Source: Vanilla planifolia (taxonomy: Eukaryota > Streptophyta > Magnoliopsida > Asparagales > Orchidaceae). From it: a stretch of 64,000 nt of DNA. The DNA is taken from contig JAIUJO010000184.1 of assembly GCA_023846275.1 (NCBI GenBank), positions 1-64,000 on the forward strand. The letters are read 5' to 3'. The notes under the pieces were generated by a model. That model was not told the DNA's origin and did not search any database. It saw only the letters and a list, made by a program, of their open reading frames with translations. The translations under genes and the position numbers were made by a program. Of the stretch, positions 48,750 through 63,109 are shown in pieces. Within the stretch, counting starts at the first letter, position 1; the number at the start of each line of letters is the position of its first letter.

Positions 48750-51245
48750 GTTTTTAGAAGTAGCATCCCATGACACATCATAAATTAGGTTATCTCAAAC
48801 TTAAAAACAAAAAAGTCATTTTCAATCATAACTTTGATATTCCCATACTAAACATTAAGTTATATTTGGCACAATTCACTTTTTTACTCATCCAATAAAT
48901 TGAGTATAGTTTTCCTTATAGGCTATTCTATTTTGTTTCTAACTATTTAATAGGACATGTGAAAGGCACATCGTTGATGTTGTCAACCAAAATGGTGAAT
49001 AATCCATTACAACTAAGGAAGTGGGTAAACATCATATTGTTTATAGAAACATAGAGTCAACATTCCTATTACACCCATGTCAATATTTGTATATGACTTA
49101 TGTGCATATTGATATCTTTGAAAAGGTATTGCATCATTGTGAAAGTTGCCAAACATATTAGTCTGATGTAAATATAAATTGAGTCCATGTAGTGTAAGAG
49201 GTGAGATGCACTACCTACACTCATAATTGAATATTGCATTAATTTATTCTTCTTAGCAAATAAATTTCCACAATAAATTGCATAATAAGATGAATAATAT
49301 TGATGACAACCAAGCAAAACTGGATGATAATATAATAGGTATAAAGCATGTTAGTCTATTATGCACAACTCTTTTATGACCTTTGAACTACACTAAGTAT
49401 GCAAAGATAGTATGTTATGGACATGGCCATTTTTTTCTTACATAGTGTTATGATTTGAAGAGGTGTTGCAACATAATAATATGTTAGCTTGAAAATGTTT
49501 TCTTTGTTGTGCACTTTATTATCCATCAATTATTGATGTTGTTCTAAGGAAATCGTGGATTATTATGAAAAGTGTTCACCGCCCATAGCTATTCTAGTTT
49601 TTTGATGTTATGAATTTTGGTGCACCTGAGAAGTAACTCTCAAAAATACAAGTGCCTATCTTATGAAAACATTATTTTTATTGTAAAAAATATGTAAAAA
49701 CATCAAATAGCTTATTCTACCCATATATATAATAAACATGTTCAACATTTTAAATGTCATGTCCTTTATGATCATAGGATGCATAGAAGTAGTATTTTGT
49801 CTATATTAATAACAACTTTGAATTTATTTATAATTTGTTGTTCATAGCATATACTAGTTGAAGTTTTTATTGTAGTTGATTTAGATAAATTTATGCCCAC
49901 TTTATTGCTTTCTTTGTATACAATGCTCTATTGTATATCTAGCAAACTTTTTCCCTTACTTGCAACATACAATTTGCTAACTTTGATGATATATTTTTTT
50001 CATATTGGAATACAATAAATAACACACCACAATCTACTAGAATGTATAAATTGCCAAATTAAAATTAGCTACATAATTATAGACCCCTAATTATCACCAT
50101 TATCATGACTTCATTTACTATTTGATTTATTTCAATCTAAAAAGATGCTATACTCAATCCTCTAAATATTTCCAAATAATACCAACTACAAGAACACAAC
50201 AATTAGCACTTACATTCTCACTATTGATGTTAAACTACATCCACAACATTAGTAAAAGGAACCACCTCACTGTCAGCCCTATTGTTGCTTAGGTTCTACC
50301 AAATTGATTAATGATTCCCAAAATAACTTGTCTAAAATCTTCTTACAACGAAGTTTTAATGAGGACATAATAATTGTTTATGAAATGACAAATCTGTTTA
50401 ATATTACATATAACATTTGTTTTTGTTTGCTTTAATTTTGCAATATTATTAACACTACTAGCTTTCTAAATAATCTATGTTGTTAAAGTGGATAACATGA
50501 TTATGACTGATTTCATATAACTTAGTTTGCCTTATTTTGTAATGAATTTCATGCTATTTTAGATATTATGCTAATTTATGTTTAAATTATTTAAAAAAGG
50601 TAACCTATGTCTATTTAGCTTTTTATAATAAATAAAAGAATGATCAATTGAATCTTCATTTGCAAATTATGATCTCTTTGAAGTAAGTTAAAATTTAAGG
50701 TTCATTAGGGTTTTCAAGAATGGTATAGGTTATTCAATATAAATAATGTTAATGTTAAAATCTTTAAAGGACAATTAGTGCACCATAAATATAGTCTACA
50801 TTTTAAAATTAGCTATTTTTATCTCAAATAATCCCAAGTAGAATATTTCATAGTTAAACATTATAAATTAGTGACCATATCCAATAGCTCATTGAGTTAG
50901 ACAACTTTACATCCTTGCAACCAAATGTTTTATCCATTGCACACTAGGCCATGTATTGGATTTCATCCTTGATGCATCTGAGAATTGCTATTTCATTAAC
51001 AAGTAGCTAGACTACAAAATTTGCTTGTCAGTATCTTCCTATTAAGTTTTGTAGAAAATGTTTCTTAATTTTCCTAGTTTTCTTAATACCAATGCTATTT
51101 TTATGAAATGCAAAACTAATCTTATTCGAAAAAGTCTAGTGCTGTGTAAGATTTTACACATTGTTCCATCACAAAAATAAATTAATTCCCTTTTTAATGC
51201 ACTATTAAACTCCATTGGATAGTTTGTTTGTCATTATAAAATATA
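48750..51245 (-). mobile_element. Decayed LINE-bearing dispersed repeat, copy B
   Basis: Co-linear with copy A at 29,300-31,870 in the same orientation. The reverse strand near 48,990-48,890 gives 'NGLFTILVDNINDVPFTCP', matching the 'EFLTILDDDINNFYFTCP' piece of copy A. The 82-codon minus-strand frame at 49,069-49,317 covers the segment just before it, where the end of an L1 endonuclease would be. Stops interrupt every long stretch. Confidence 0.6.
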
Positions 51246-54200
51246 TTTTTATTTGTATTACACATTATTCTGTCACTTAATTATTATGACACTTTCCATT
51301 AATAAACTACAAATTGAAAACCTAGTTGGTGATGCATTATGTATGTTATTTTTAATTAGTATTTTAAAAAGAAAGTTTTAAAGATTTATTATTTTAGTTT
51401 ATTAGTTATTTTAAATTTATTAAAGAATTTGTAATATCTTTTTAAAAGTTAATGGCATATTGGAGTATAATAATTTTTAAAAGTTAATTATTTTGAAATT
51501 TTTAGTCATCAATTCATTTTTATTATTTTGATCAAGCTAATTTTTATTCTGCAACTAAGCTATCAATTGCTTGTATTTATAATGATTTTAATTTTTAACT
51601 TTCATAATTTTATTTTGTTATTTTACTCTTTTAAAGATATTTTCACAAAATTAAATATTTATTAAATTTGTATTATAGAAATAATTTTATAATTAGAAAT
51701 TTCATGAATATTTGTAATTTTATTAATTTTTTATTGTCTCTACGATTACTACAATTATAAAGTTTTTTTTACACAAGTTGCTTTTTGTGATTACATGTTT
51801 AGATGAAATAGATAGAATTTGGTCAACAATTATTTAAATAATTGAAATATTTAGCAATCTAAATAATTTTATATTTTGTTATATTTAAAACATTTGTTAA
51901 CGTATAAAAATTTCATATTGCAAAATGATTTTATACTCTTTTTCTACCTTCATTATTCTTTTCTAAAAATTGATATTTACTATTGCCATAAATTTAACAT
52001 TTATATGTTACACGAACATTGTTTTTAAGCTGATTTTATCTAAAAACTCTTTCAGCGACATAATGCAGGTATAGAGTTAAATATTTCAAATGAGAAAAGA
52101 TGTTCATGATTTTTTTTTTCATACCCTTTCATATCTTGAGATTTATGTTATATAGATGTCATTTAACTTTCACACATGTTTTCAACTATTTGGATGTAAA
52201 ACAAAATCTAATACAAAAAGTTAATCTAACGTAAACTAAAATATCTCATTAAAATAAATAATAAAAGTTTCTAAATAATATTTTATCTCTTTCTTAAGAG
52301 TTTTATATTTATATATTATTGTATCTTTGTTAGCTTGTTTATGATTTTTAAATATTTATTATATCTTTTACTAGAAATATCAGCATATTAAATAAGATCT
52401 TAAATATTTAATTTGAACAATAATTTATTTTTTCCAATTATTTGAAAGGTTTTATAAACTAACAAATTTTTTGTGATCATATTATTAAAATTATTGGAAT
52501 ACTAAATTTGTAGTGCGTTGATTATTCAAAACATTTTTCTTGTTAGTGATTCAATTTATGATTTTTATGTTGTTGACAGCTTTCCAAGTTATATTATGTA
52601 CTAGTAATAGTAGATCTTCAATCATTATTGTATCAAGAAAATGATTTCATACATAGTATGAAATAATTGTTAAAATTTAAATAATATTTACATTAATGAT
52701 TTTCTTAGTTGTGCCAGTTCTTTTAAACTAAAGTAATTTCTTATTTCTTGTCCAAAAAAATTACATAATTTTCAAAATTCATGTTGTTTTTTATATATTT
52801 CTTTAAAAAGTTTATTTTACAATTTAAATATAATAAATATACAATGCAATGAAAATTATATGATAAATAAGAGAAATCCTTATCATAAAATCTTCAGCAT
52901 TAAACTTAGGGGCAATACTTACATAAAGCTAATTCAAATTATTGAATGAAGTGTAATTTAGGTTATTCTTATAAATCTACATGATTAGTGTTTAAATTTA
53001 CTTTATAAGAGTTAGATCTTAAGTCTATAAAAGTTTTAATTTATATGATTTACCATTTAAATATTTTTGTAATTTAAACTAGAGTTTGAAAGCAATCTAA
53101 TGTTTGAGTTAAAAAAATATGTTAAGAAGGGTCTCCACTTAGTTTATTTAATTGAATTACATTACTAAACAAACTAGATATGAGTCCAAGAGTTAGGCAA
53201 CAAATGACCTTGTTTTAGTAAGCAAGAAAATAATTATGATAGATCTTATAAGCTCAAAATTTAAAATCTAGTAAATAATCAACTAATTAGTTGGTATCAT
53301 TTATTATCTTATTTAAATCAATTCTTGATGTTAAATTCAAATTGTATCAATGATGTAGATGTCTTAATAATTATTGTTAATTTTGTTGACATCATAACAT
53401 TTATACCATTTGCTATGATTACCTCATTTTTCAATAATTTGTATGAATTAACTACATATCTTATCTATTTATTTATGATTGATAACTAAATTTTGAAGTT
53501 TGCAAAATCTTGGAAATTATATTATTTCAACTCATCATGCAATTTTGTCTCTATATATTTTTCAACAAGTGTGAATCAAAATTAATATAACATCTTTCAA
53601 CCTCTATTACTTCTAAAATTTTTTTATAGTAATGCTTTAAAGACAAAGTTAATTGATTCATCTTGAGAACTTTTAAAATTTGGGATTCATGGTTAGATCC
53701 TTTATTAAATAAATTAGTCAACTATATATATGATATATTAAATCTTAACAATTGCTAAATTTTTTACATTTGTTGTGATGAGATCAATTTGGTATGATTT
53801 TCTATTCTACCCAGCAATTAATAAATATCTTATAATTCTTTTTAAGAGTTTGTGTAAAAATGATTTTTATAAAATTTTTTGGCTAAAAGATTATTGTCAT
53901 ATTGTCTTAAAGAAAATGCAGAAATATATTATCAAAATATTGGCAAAGATTAATGACATCAAAAATTTGTTATACATGAATATAAAATGTGGTAAAAAAG
54001 GATTTGAATGTAATTTAGAGTTATATTTATGACTATGAAAATTCTAAAACCTCGATTATTAGATAAACAATAGTAAAAATAAATTTGATTCCAAACTATC
54101 ATTATTAGACATAATTGCTAATAATGTATTGCATTTATTATCATTATTTTGATGAAAATAATGGGTGCTATATACCTAATATTTTTGGCCATATAATTAA

Positions 54201-57200
54201 TATTTATTTAACTAAGGTATGTGATGTTTTTAATTAAAATTTGAAAATTCATTATATTTAATTAATTGATATGCATAAATTGAATTTTTGATTTTGGAAT
54301 TTTATATTATAAACTTAAAAGTATTGTGGAATTGCAAGACTTGAGTTGTAACACATGAATAGTGATTAGGCTTAATAATTTAAGATGAGCTCATAAGTTT
54401 ATTTATATTATTAACTTTTTCTCTCATCCTTATTTCTACCCTACCATGAATGTTTGATTAGATATGGATTGGATTCTTAAATATTAGTAGTTGGTGGTTT
54501 AAGATAGGAGAATTAAAAAAAAACATTTGGATATGATGCATTTAGGAATATCATAAAAAAGATGAATATATGAGAAAGAGAAATCTATTAATGTATCTTT
54601 CATAGATTCTTATGTTTAAGGAGCTTCATATAAAAGACAAAAAATGGTGTAATTAGAAGAGGTTAATTTAAAATAGTGAATTATGTATACTGAACCCAAA
54701 AACTAGTTTATATTAAAGTGAAGTCTTGGTTTAAGGTGATGTAGCCAAGGTTATATGAGTCATTAAGGTATGCTTATCATTGAAAAAAAAATTCACCATA
54801 AAAAGGGAATTTAGAAGGGCCAACTTAGATGATACCAAGACAAAAAGTGAGATAAGCTATGACGAAGAAGAGGAATATGGGCTAAAGCTTTAAAGAAAGG
54901 ATAGATCTTATAAAAGAGAAGTAATCAACATGACTTTTCAAGGTAAGAAAATACTTGAGTTCATGTAATAAACTTAGCTCAGATCTAAGCTAAGATAAAA
55001 GCAATTGCTTTGTGAAAATGTTTATGAAACCTTGGTAATTGATTGTGACAATAATTATTTAATTTTTTCATAAAACTTGTCAAAAAAGAAAGAAATTACT
55101 TCTACCCAAGATATAGGGAGATTTATTTTAGTAAATGAATGGTTCAATTTCACTCTTTCTTATGTAATGTTTCTAGTTGAGTTATAAGAAATGCAATGTT
55201 TCTTGTAGATTACATGACCATATATTGTAGGTATATCTTTAATTATTGATATAGTGGAAGATGATTTTGGAATAGCAATTTGTTTATTGAAAAAGCTTCT
55301 TAACATATACATCACCATGTAAAATAAGTGAAAAGCATGATAAATTTTATGCCTTGTTGGTTATTTATGTTGGTTGTCTAGGCATTTATGCATTAAGCTA
55401 AGATCATCATGGTCATTGTTTAAAAATTAGAAAATCATGGTAATTGTTTACAAAAGCATTTAATTGAATGTAACCCTCATAACCTAGACATATTAGCCTT
55501 ATTTTCTTGTTATATGTTGTTAAGTGTAAGGATGCTTAGTCAAGTTCTTCTTTCTAAGCTGAATTGATGTTTGATAATATAAATTAAATGTAAGATTTAC
55601 TTCTTGATTATTTAATGAATAGACAAAGAGTTTCATTCCATGAATAACAAAATGTATAAAATTGAAACTTTATTATATATTTTTTTCATATAACCTTATT
55701 GTTTGAAATTTATTTTCGATGTGAGGCACTACAATTGTACTTGAAATTGCTCACAAGTTTAGTTGATAGCATGACATGGAATAAAAGTGCACTTAATGGC
55801 TGAAATCACGGATAAAAAATGTAGGAAATGTAATGTGATATAGGTTATAATAAAGATGAAGTAATTAACAATTTAAAGGAGCTTGTAAATAAATAAAAAA
55901 GACACTAGATAATGTTGCAGCCAACCATTTGATCATCTAGAGACTACTTGTGAAGCATGGAACCATGGGTTGGCTAAGTTATAGGAGGTATTGGTTCAAC
56001 CCTCAAGAGAAACTAAATGGATTCTAAGATATATGTGATTCTTGGTTGCTAGTTAGAAAGCCTTTGAGGGACCAATTTAAGCCCTTCAAAGAAGATTAGG
56101 TTAGTTAAGGATATGATAAACAACCAAAGAGTTTGATTATGGCTAACATTACTAAGTATATGGTTCGACTTTATGGTAAAGGTCTTGCGGATCATTCATA
56201 ATCTTAGCATAGTCAAATTGTATCTTTAAGGTGCTTTAATATGAATGTGTAAGGTAAGTGTAGCCTTGGAAACATGTTCAAAGGCATAGAAAAAATATAT
56301 AAGAAAATGAAGCTATAATAAAAGATTGTTATAACATGCTCGAGAAATACTATTGGTGAACCTTATGCATAAGGCAAATTATGCTTTGGTTAGCTAGGAT
56401 CTCATCAAAGACCTTATTAGAAAGTGGCATAACTTGGAATAAAACATAGGTTTATGGTTGGTTTGGCCAAGTAAATAACATGATAAAGATGTTTATTAGA
56501 CCTTAGGTTGAAAATATTATTTGGATAAGACAAGTAGTTCTATTTAAGGTCTTATGTCACATGATGACACTCTTAATGGTAATTCAAGGAATGTGTGGAG
56601 GCTTAGAAGTGGCCTTATGATCATCATGATGACTACAAATTGTCTTTGGATCATAAGTGCCATTAATAATACTTGTGTAAATTGAGACTTAATTATACTA
56701 GCAATAGGTTAAATATAGAGCCCAAGGGTAAAAGCCAAGACATTATGAACTCCATGGTTAGCTTAGATAGGAGGGATCCAAAACTAAATGTTAGCAAGAT
56801 TAAAAATAAGAAAAATGGGTTAAGAAATTCTAGATAACTAAATTAGGATTTAGTGAGAACCCTAAGGCATTTAGATATAGTTGACTCAAAATTATCGACA
56901 CTCGCTAAGAAGATAAACATGTTAGCGATCCCACTCTGTTTTCTCGGTGTTAGTTAAATATGAATGGTTAAAGCTATCGTTGGAGTGTGAAATTTCATGG
57001 TAAGAAACTCTAGAATTTGTAGGAAGCCATTATATGACTAGTCTTAGAATGGAACAATTACATAATTAGTCTTATAGGAAATCGTAAGTGTGCTTTGTTA
57101 TATTGGTGACTACTTATGGTTCTTAAAGACTCTTAGAATGAATCATGGATGCCCATGTTATTATAATTACCATGTTGAATGTTGGATTACAATATTTGAA

Positions 57201-59690
57201 AGATGTGGAAGAGACTAAATAATCTTATGCATAGGAAATAGTATTATATAAAAGTAATTGTTTAAGTAAAACATTTAAAATAATCAAAATTAAGAAGTCA
57301 ATATCTATTTTTTATTTTCAATAATGTAAAATATTTAACATTTGAAATGTTTAGAGTAAAATGTTGTCAATATCAAAATTCATATATTGCAAGAGGAAAT
57401 GCCAATTAATAAAGCCTTCTACTGTCTAACAAAACAACACTAAATAAGTGGTATTCTTTATTTTTTTACATGCCACACAATTTATTTACTTGTTATTTAT
57501 TTTTATGTATTAATTAATTTTATGTTATTTTTTTATCAAAATTATTTAGTGATTACATTATTAAAAAAATTGAACATTTTTGGCATTCCATTATGCTATC
57601 AGATATTTCTTTTTTTAAATGTTTAACTTTTTTAATTTTTATTAAAATGTGAAGTTTTGCTAAATTAATATATATAGAAATATTTTTTTAATCTTTTATG
57701 TAAATATACAAAATAGTTTATAAGTTCACTATATTAATGTTACTATTTTTTTCTTATTCTTTTAAACTATTTATATGCACATAATTAAATTGTTCTTAAC
57801 TTTGTTATTCAAATATGTCTAAATATTTTAGATATGTTTCTTGATAACTTTGTCAATTTTTATTCTTTGTGCTACTTGTTAATACATTAATATTTGAAAT
57901 TTTTATTATAACATTTTTTTAAACTTTTTATTTACTATTTTAGAACGTGAGAAATGTAAATCAACATTGGAACAAAATTTCTAAACTGTCCATAATTTTG
58001 AAAGAAAATTGAACAATCAGTAAATATCACTTACTCAGAGTAAGATATATATCTTTGAAATTAACATACTATTATATGCTATAAAACAAAAAAAGTATTT
58101 GCATTATTTAATATTGAGTATTTAATTTTTATAAAATATTTATATATCGTGATAGAAAAAGTTGTGCTATTCCAAACTTTGGAAACAAGCAAACATAATG
58201 AAAAAGGTGAAGTAAAAGTATGTGAAATAACACAAATTTAAAGCATTAAAAAGTATTCAAAATATTACATTGATAAGTAATGATAAGAACAAATGTTTTA
58301 TAAAATAAGAATAATAAAAAAAATTTTGAAAATAAAAAAACGAAAAAAAATAAAATATTATATAACACAAATAATGTTTAATCAATGTTGACAAATTGAA
58401 ATTATAGAAATATAAAACATTGAATAATAAATGAAATTTTAAGTATGAAAAATAATTTTACAAAATATTAATAAAAAATATCTCCCTAATCAAAACAAGG
58501 CAAATGTGTTTTTATAAATAAGAAAGTAACATAATTTTATTATGCAAAGGATAAAAAATATACAACAATAAAAGGAAGCACTATCCAAGTCAACATACAT
58601 GATGGATCAAATCTTAACTATAACTAATAATACAAACCATGTTCTAGTCTACAAAACTAAACTTTTTGTGTAGGCACACTAATTGGAAATGATCGTTACA
58701 ATTTAGCGAGAGAGAAAAATATGCTCACAAGTACGTAAGTTGTCCTTACATCCACCTTGAGTGTTTCTAATTCTTTAAACGATGTGTTGCGCCAATATAA
58801 TGCATGGTAAGACAATATACTCGTTATGCACTTGAGAACATTACATCTTTAGAACATTGTCCAATAAATATGTTTTGCACACAGCTTTTAGTATGTCAAG
58901 TGTTCCATTATCTTACTTATTTTTTGTATTCTTATAAATTTTAATATTTTTGTGTTTCTAATGCAATATTTGTTTTATTATTACGAAGTTCTTATTATGC
59001 TTTGTAAATATTTGAAACAGTTTAAGTAGTTTACATTAATAATGATGTCTTTTGTTTAGGTTTCCATATTTTTTTGTTATAGTCACCATTCTATACTTTT
59101 GTAGTTAATTATGAAAAAACATCAATTATACTTCCTTCAAGAATTGACATTTTTTACTTACAATAACTCATTCATGATATTTTCAATTATATTTAAATTT
59201 TTTAATGACACATACCTTTGAATAATTGTTTTTTTTATATAGAATGGAAGTTTTTTGGAGTAAAACAAAAATAATTCTTCGTGGTTAACTCTTGATTGTG
59301 CAAAAATTCTTTGATGATAACGAAATTACCATATTTTAGTTAATAAAGATTTTTGGAATTATTTTTAAATCATGCATCACAAAATCAACCATGAATTAAG
59401 AAATTAGAATGCACAATCAAGTTTTCCATGGATTAATTAACTTGTGAAAATTTATTAGTAAGCATTGGTAATTGTGCTTAAGTGTGGCTCAATATGTAAA
59501 TATAAGTGTCATTTTTCTAACACTTGGAAAAATCTAGACCACGATCACTTGCTATTTTCATAGAAATGGGCCTTTTCTTTATTTTGTTGGTCTATAAATG
59601 TGGTTGCCTTGCTTTTACAAATTTGTTATTAAAAAAATCCCACATTATATTCTTTGATATCTTCTTATGTGGAAAACCTAACTATGAGTA
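51246..59690. other. AT-rich DNA without a recognised gene
   Basis: 51.2-54.4 kb and 57.2-59.7 kb are very AT-rich with homopolymer tracts. 54.4-57.2 kb is of more balanced composition ('gatcccactctgttttctcgg' near 56,930) and probably holds old LTR-element sequence, but no domain, LTR pair or primer site was identified. The frame at 53,775-54,032 encodes a Lys/Ile/Tyr-rich peptide with no known motif. Confidence 0.5.
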
Positions 59691-60079
59691 TAAGATGTAA
59701 TAGGTGTGATGAAATGATAAATCAAAGTAAAAATATAGTTCAAAATCAAAGACAAAATACAAGTTAAGGTTCTATGACAGCAATATCCCAATCAATAACA
59801 AAACTGATTAAGATGATTGGACAAATCCTCTAAAACCAACAATATGAACCAAATCAAAGAAGAAAAAAAGACAATAGGAGAAAAAAGAGATACACCAATG
59901 TTTTAAAAGACAAAAATCCTATAAGAGATAGGAACTAAAAAAGACATGATAATCCTTTTAATAAATTTGAATATAATATCCACAAGAAATATCATGACAG
60001 TATAAGAAAAAATTAACCATCTAATGAGTTCGAAAAAAATGATGATTTATATATATTTAGTAAAGGGGATAGACATAAG

Positions 60080-60820
60080 AGACATTACGATCAAAGAATA
60101 TCCCTGATGTGGAATTGTATACTCTAACTTTTGATGATAGTTTTGATCCTAACGATTATATTAATTGATAGACATGTATGAATGATTATTTTGACTAGCA
60201 CCAAATGAGTGAGTAAAAAGTATAATTTTATTAAGACTATCTCTGTATGTTACCCACAAGTTTCTTAAAAACTAAGAGCAATAATATACTAAAAATGATG
60301 AAGAGTTATCCTAAACTCGAAGAAATTTTAAGGTTAGGTTGTACAATAGGTTTTTCTAAAATCTATAATATCAAAATGAAAGATAAACAACAATAGTTTT
60401 TCTAATATGATAGATCCATTGGAAAGAATGCTAATATAAATGATGCCAAGAATGTACTTTTTTCTACTTTGTGCTAGGTTTGAAGGAATACATTTTAGTA
60501 GAGCTTAACTTGAGAAATATTACCATTTTAGAGAATGCTTATTGCATAGCTAGAAATGCTGAAAGAAGTAGAATTTCCTTTTTATGACATATGACAAGCC
60601 AGTTCCTTTGAAGGTGCACACCCCCATTTCTCAACCACTCACACTCGAACATTATCTACCCCATCTACCATAGTTTCTTGACCTCCCAAACCTACATTAA
60701 CATCCAACTTTCTTCATCCTCCTTTAACCAAGCCCACAAAATTTGGAATCGCCTATTTTAAGTGTCATGGAAAGGGACATAACTGCAAACTATTTAAAAA
60801 GATTTATGACTATTAACATA
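60080..60820 (+). pseudogene. gypsy gag remnant with degenerate zinc knuckle
   Basis: Starts 'PDVELYTLTFDDSFDPNDYI' followed by a 'MNDYFD' block, matching the gypsy gag opening 'ELPTFDGxFDPxxFLDWLxxxxxYFDWxxM'. At 60,754-60,795 the frame reads YFKCHGKGHNCKLF, where the first and last Cys of the CCHC knuckle have become Tyr and Phe. It originally encoded the structural particle protein. Confidence 0.8.
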
Positions 60821-60924
60821 GAAGCTGTTAGTTAATATAAAAAATTTCATGTTATATAATCATAAGACAATTGAAAGTGCACCAATAGCTTTAACAAAAA
60901 AATAAAAAATTAAGAAACAACGAT

Positions 60925-61270
60925 TTTGGATGATTATTGGTATTAGTGGTTACAATATATTAACATCTCCTATTACTATTAAACAAATAATAGATTTATT
61001 GAAACATCCAAAACCTTACTCTGTGTCATTGATAAATAAAATCTCTATCCTATTAAGAAGCAATTTATGTATCATTAAAATTAAGTATAATGACAAGGTT
61101 ATTTATGATGCCATACCTATGTAAGTAGAACATCTTATTTTTAGAAGACCAAGGATTTTTAATAAGGACATAACTCTTAAGGATAACAAAAATGAGTATT
61201 CCTTTATGAATGAAGGATAGACCATCACATTACATCATACTCCACTTTATGAGAGACCTTAATCTCTTAA
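60925..61270 (+). pseudogene. gypsy retropepsin-region remnant
   Basis: The 64-codon open piece 60,930-61,124 reads 'YNILTSPITIKQIIDLLKHP' then 'KPYSVSLINK', and after that 'VIYDAIPM', matching 'NIVSxxxVxKLGLxxxxHPKPYxxxWL' and 'VWCDVVPMDACHLLLGRPW'. Past a stop come 'RRPRIFNKDITLKDNKNEYSF' and 'TITLHHTPL', matching 'GRPWxFDRxxxHDGxxNTYSF' and 'KITLxPxPP'. The catalytic D-[ST]-G is not readable (GISG at the expected place), so the enzyme is dead. Confidence 0.85.
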
Positions 61271-61559
61271 GCCTAAGAAATCTATAAAAACTTCTAAGCC
61301 CATGGATAATGGAAAAAAGAAAGATAAAGAATTTAAGCTTGAATATATTACCCCAACTTAAGAAGACCCTTAATCAAGGAGACTTAGTTTTGTTTCTAAT
61401 AGTTAAAGAGTTAATGGCCAACTTACCAAAACCATCACAAATTATATAAGGTCATGCTAGTAAGCCAATATCTTTTATTGATTTTATTCCCTTACCAATG
61501 GACTATCAAACTTCTATCGCTACTAAAATCTCTTTATTGCCTACAACAAAATCTAAAAA

Positions 61560-61830
61560 ATTAATTGAGGTAATAAAGGATACAAGAAAAGAGTAAATGC
61601 TAAAAAAATGGTTAGAAAATTTTATGAAAGAGATTACATTATCATTAGAGCCATTTGAGAATAATTTCTTCTTATAGGTTATAAGAAATTAAGTTCATGA
61701 AGCTAGATATTTTAAGAATATTCAAAAACTTGGAACTAATGCATGTGTGTTGGATTTGCTAGAAGAGTATATGATGAGGTCAACCTTTAATTGTAAGGAT
61801 TTGGTCTCTAACAAGGCTGTATATCTAATA
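61560..61830 (+). pseudogene. gypsy integrase C-terminal (GPY/F-like) remnant
   Basis: 'YKKRVNAKKMVRKFYERDYIIIRA' type text near 61,580-61,650 matches 'YKxxADxxRRxKxFxxGDYVMVRx'. It continues to 'VHEARYFKNIQKLGTNACVLDL' and 'STFNCKDLVS' at about 61,690-61,810, matching 'LHARxxGPFKIxKxLGxNAYVLDL' and 'TFNVxDLV'. It is adjacent to protease text, which shows the internal deletion. Confidence 0.8.
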
Positions 61831-62100
61831 CAAAATGACTCATTTGAGCTTAATTCTCTCATACTAAGTGAATTTTTCCATTTCATTATATTAGCCTTAG
61901 GAGTAAGAATAATGTGAAGAAAATTTTAGATCATGAAAGAATTCCAACAAAAAATTATTAACTTCAAAAATTTTTAGTTTCTTGAAAGCAAAACCTCTAA
62001 TTAAGAACTCCTACCTTATTTATGATGACCTACAATTATCACATCACACCTGTTAGAACATTACTATGCTCATAATCCCGATAAAATTGAGCTAAGCTCT

Positions 62101-63109
62101 CTTCCACCAGGGAGGATGATGTAAAAGCAAGTAAGATATGGTCACAAACACACATTCCTTATCAACGTAGCAGTCCCACAAGTCCATAGGTGCAACACCT
62201 ATTTCAAAATTACTTCAAAAATACTTAAAATGGAATTTCTTTGATAAGTTTTCTTCTTATCATTATCCATGCTATATGTCACCAACACTAACACCTTCAA
62301 CAACTACTTTCACTACCTAAGCTATCTCATGCACCTACTTGAACACAATTGAAGAAAACATCATTTGACCTATGCTCCACATGCATTGATCCATTACCCA
62401 TGACATCCTACAAACACCAGCACTAACGAACGAGTCTTATCTACCGATTCTGTTCTGTTGGACCCATACCTAACCAAAAATCAGATCGACTTCTTTATCA
62501 TGTCGCTCGACTTACCATCGTTCCACCAACTATTCATTACTCGTCATTATGATTGCTCAAAATGCATAGCAATATAATAAAAAGAATAGCAATATCATAA
62601 AATAACTTTGTGATAGAAATATAAAATTAATATAAATAAAAATCTTATGCTCTATGAAGGCCTAATAAGGCATAAATATTTTATTAAAATAAATTAAAAA
62701 TAAAGAATTTTAGTATTTAGCTTATTTGAGAAGAAAGTAGAGATTTTTAGTTTAGTTAGAGAAGAGTGCAACATAAGAAATCGACAATGAACACCTACTA
62801 AAAATGGCATGCATGACCTTATTTGAAATGTTTTTTTAATATTTTGTAAAACTTTTATTAGTCGAATGGGTTAAATAATTCACTTATTTATAGCATTTGT
62901 TAATGACTAAAAACACTTTCTAATTTATCCAATTAGTTGTTACTAATTAAGTAAAAAGACCATCATATAATATTAATTAATAAATAAAAAAAATCCCAAT
63001 GGCTTGAAGGAATTGCTAAAATGGTAGTTGAATGGGAGCTAGTTGATTGAAAGGCTCTTAGAACATTAGATTTTGAAAACTTCTTGATTTGATGAATACG
63101 ATTAGAGAA
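62101..63109. other. Possible 3' LTR of the 60-kb gypsy element and AT-rich DNA
   Basis: 62,100-62,560 is C-rich for this neighbourhood and carries CpG ('cgacttctttatcatgtcgc' near 62,488), unlike the flanking DNA. It follows the integrase tail, so it is a candidate LTR start, but I could not find its partner. From 62,570 on the sequence is AT-rich without features. Confidence 0.35.

Larger units (their letters stand above)
59700..62100 (+). mobile_element. Decayed Ty3/gypsy element with gag, protease and integrase tail but no RT
   Basis: In plus-strand order: gag (60,080-60,820), protease region (60,925-61,270), then directly the end of integrase with a GPY/F-like module (about 61,560-61,830). 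The whole RT, RNase H and integrase core, normally about 3 kb, is missing between protease and the integrase tail. All parts have stops. LTRs were not delimited; AT-rich sequence after 62,100 may include the 3' LTR. Confidence 0.75.
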
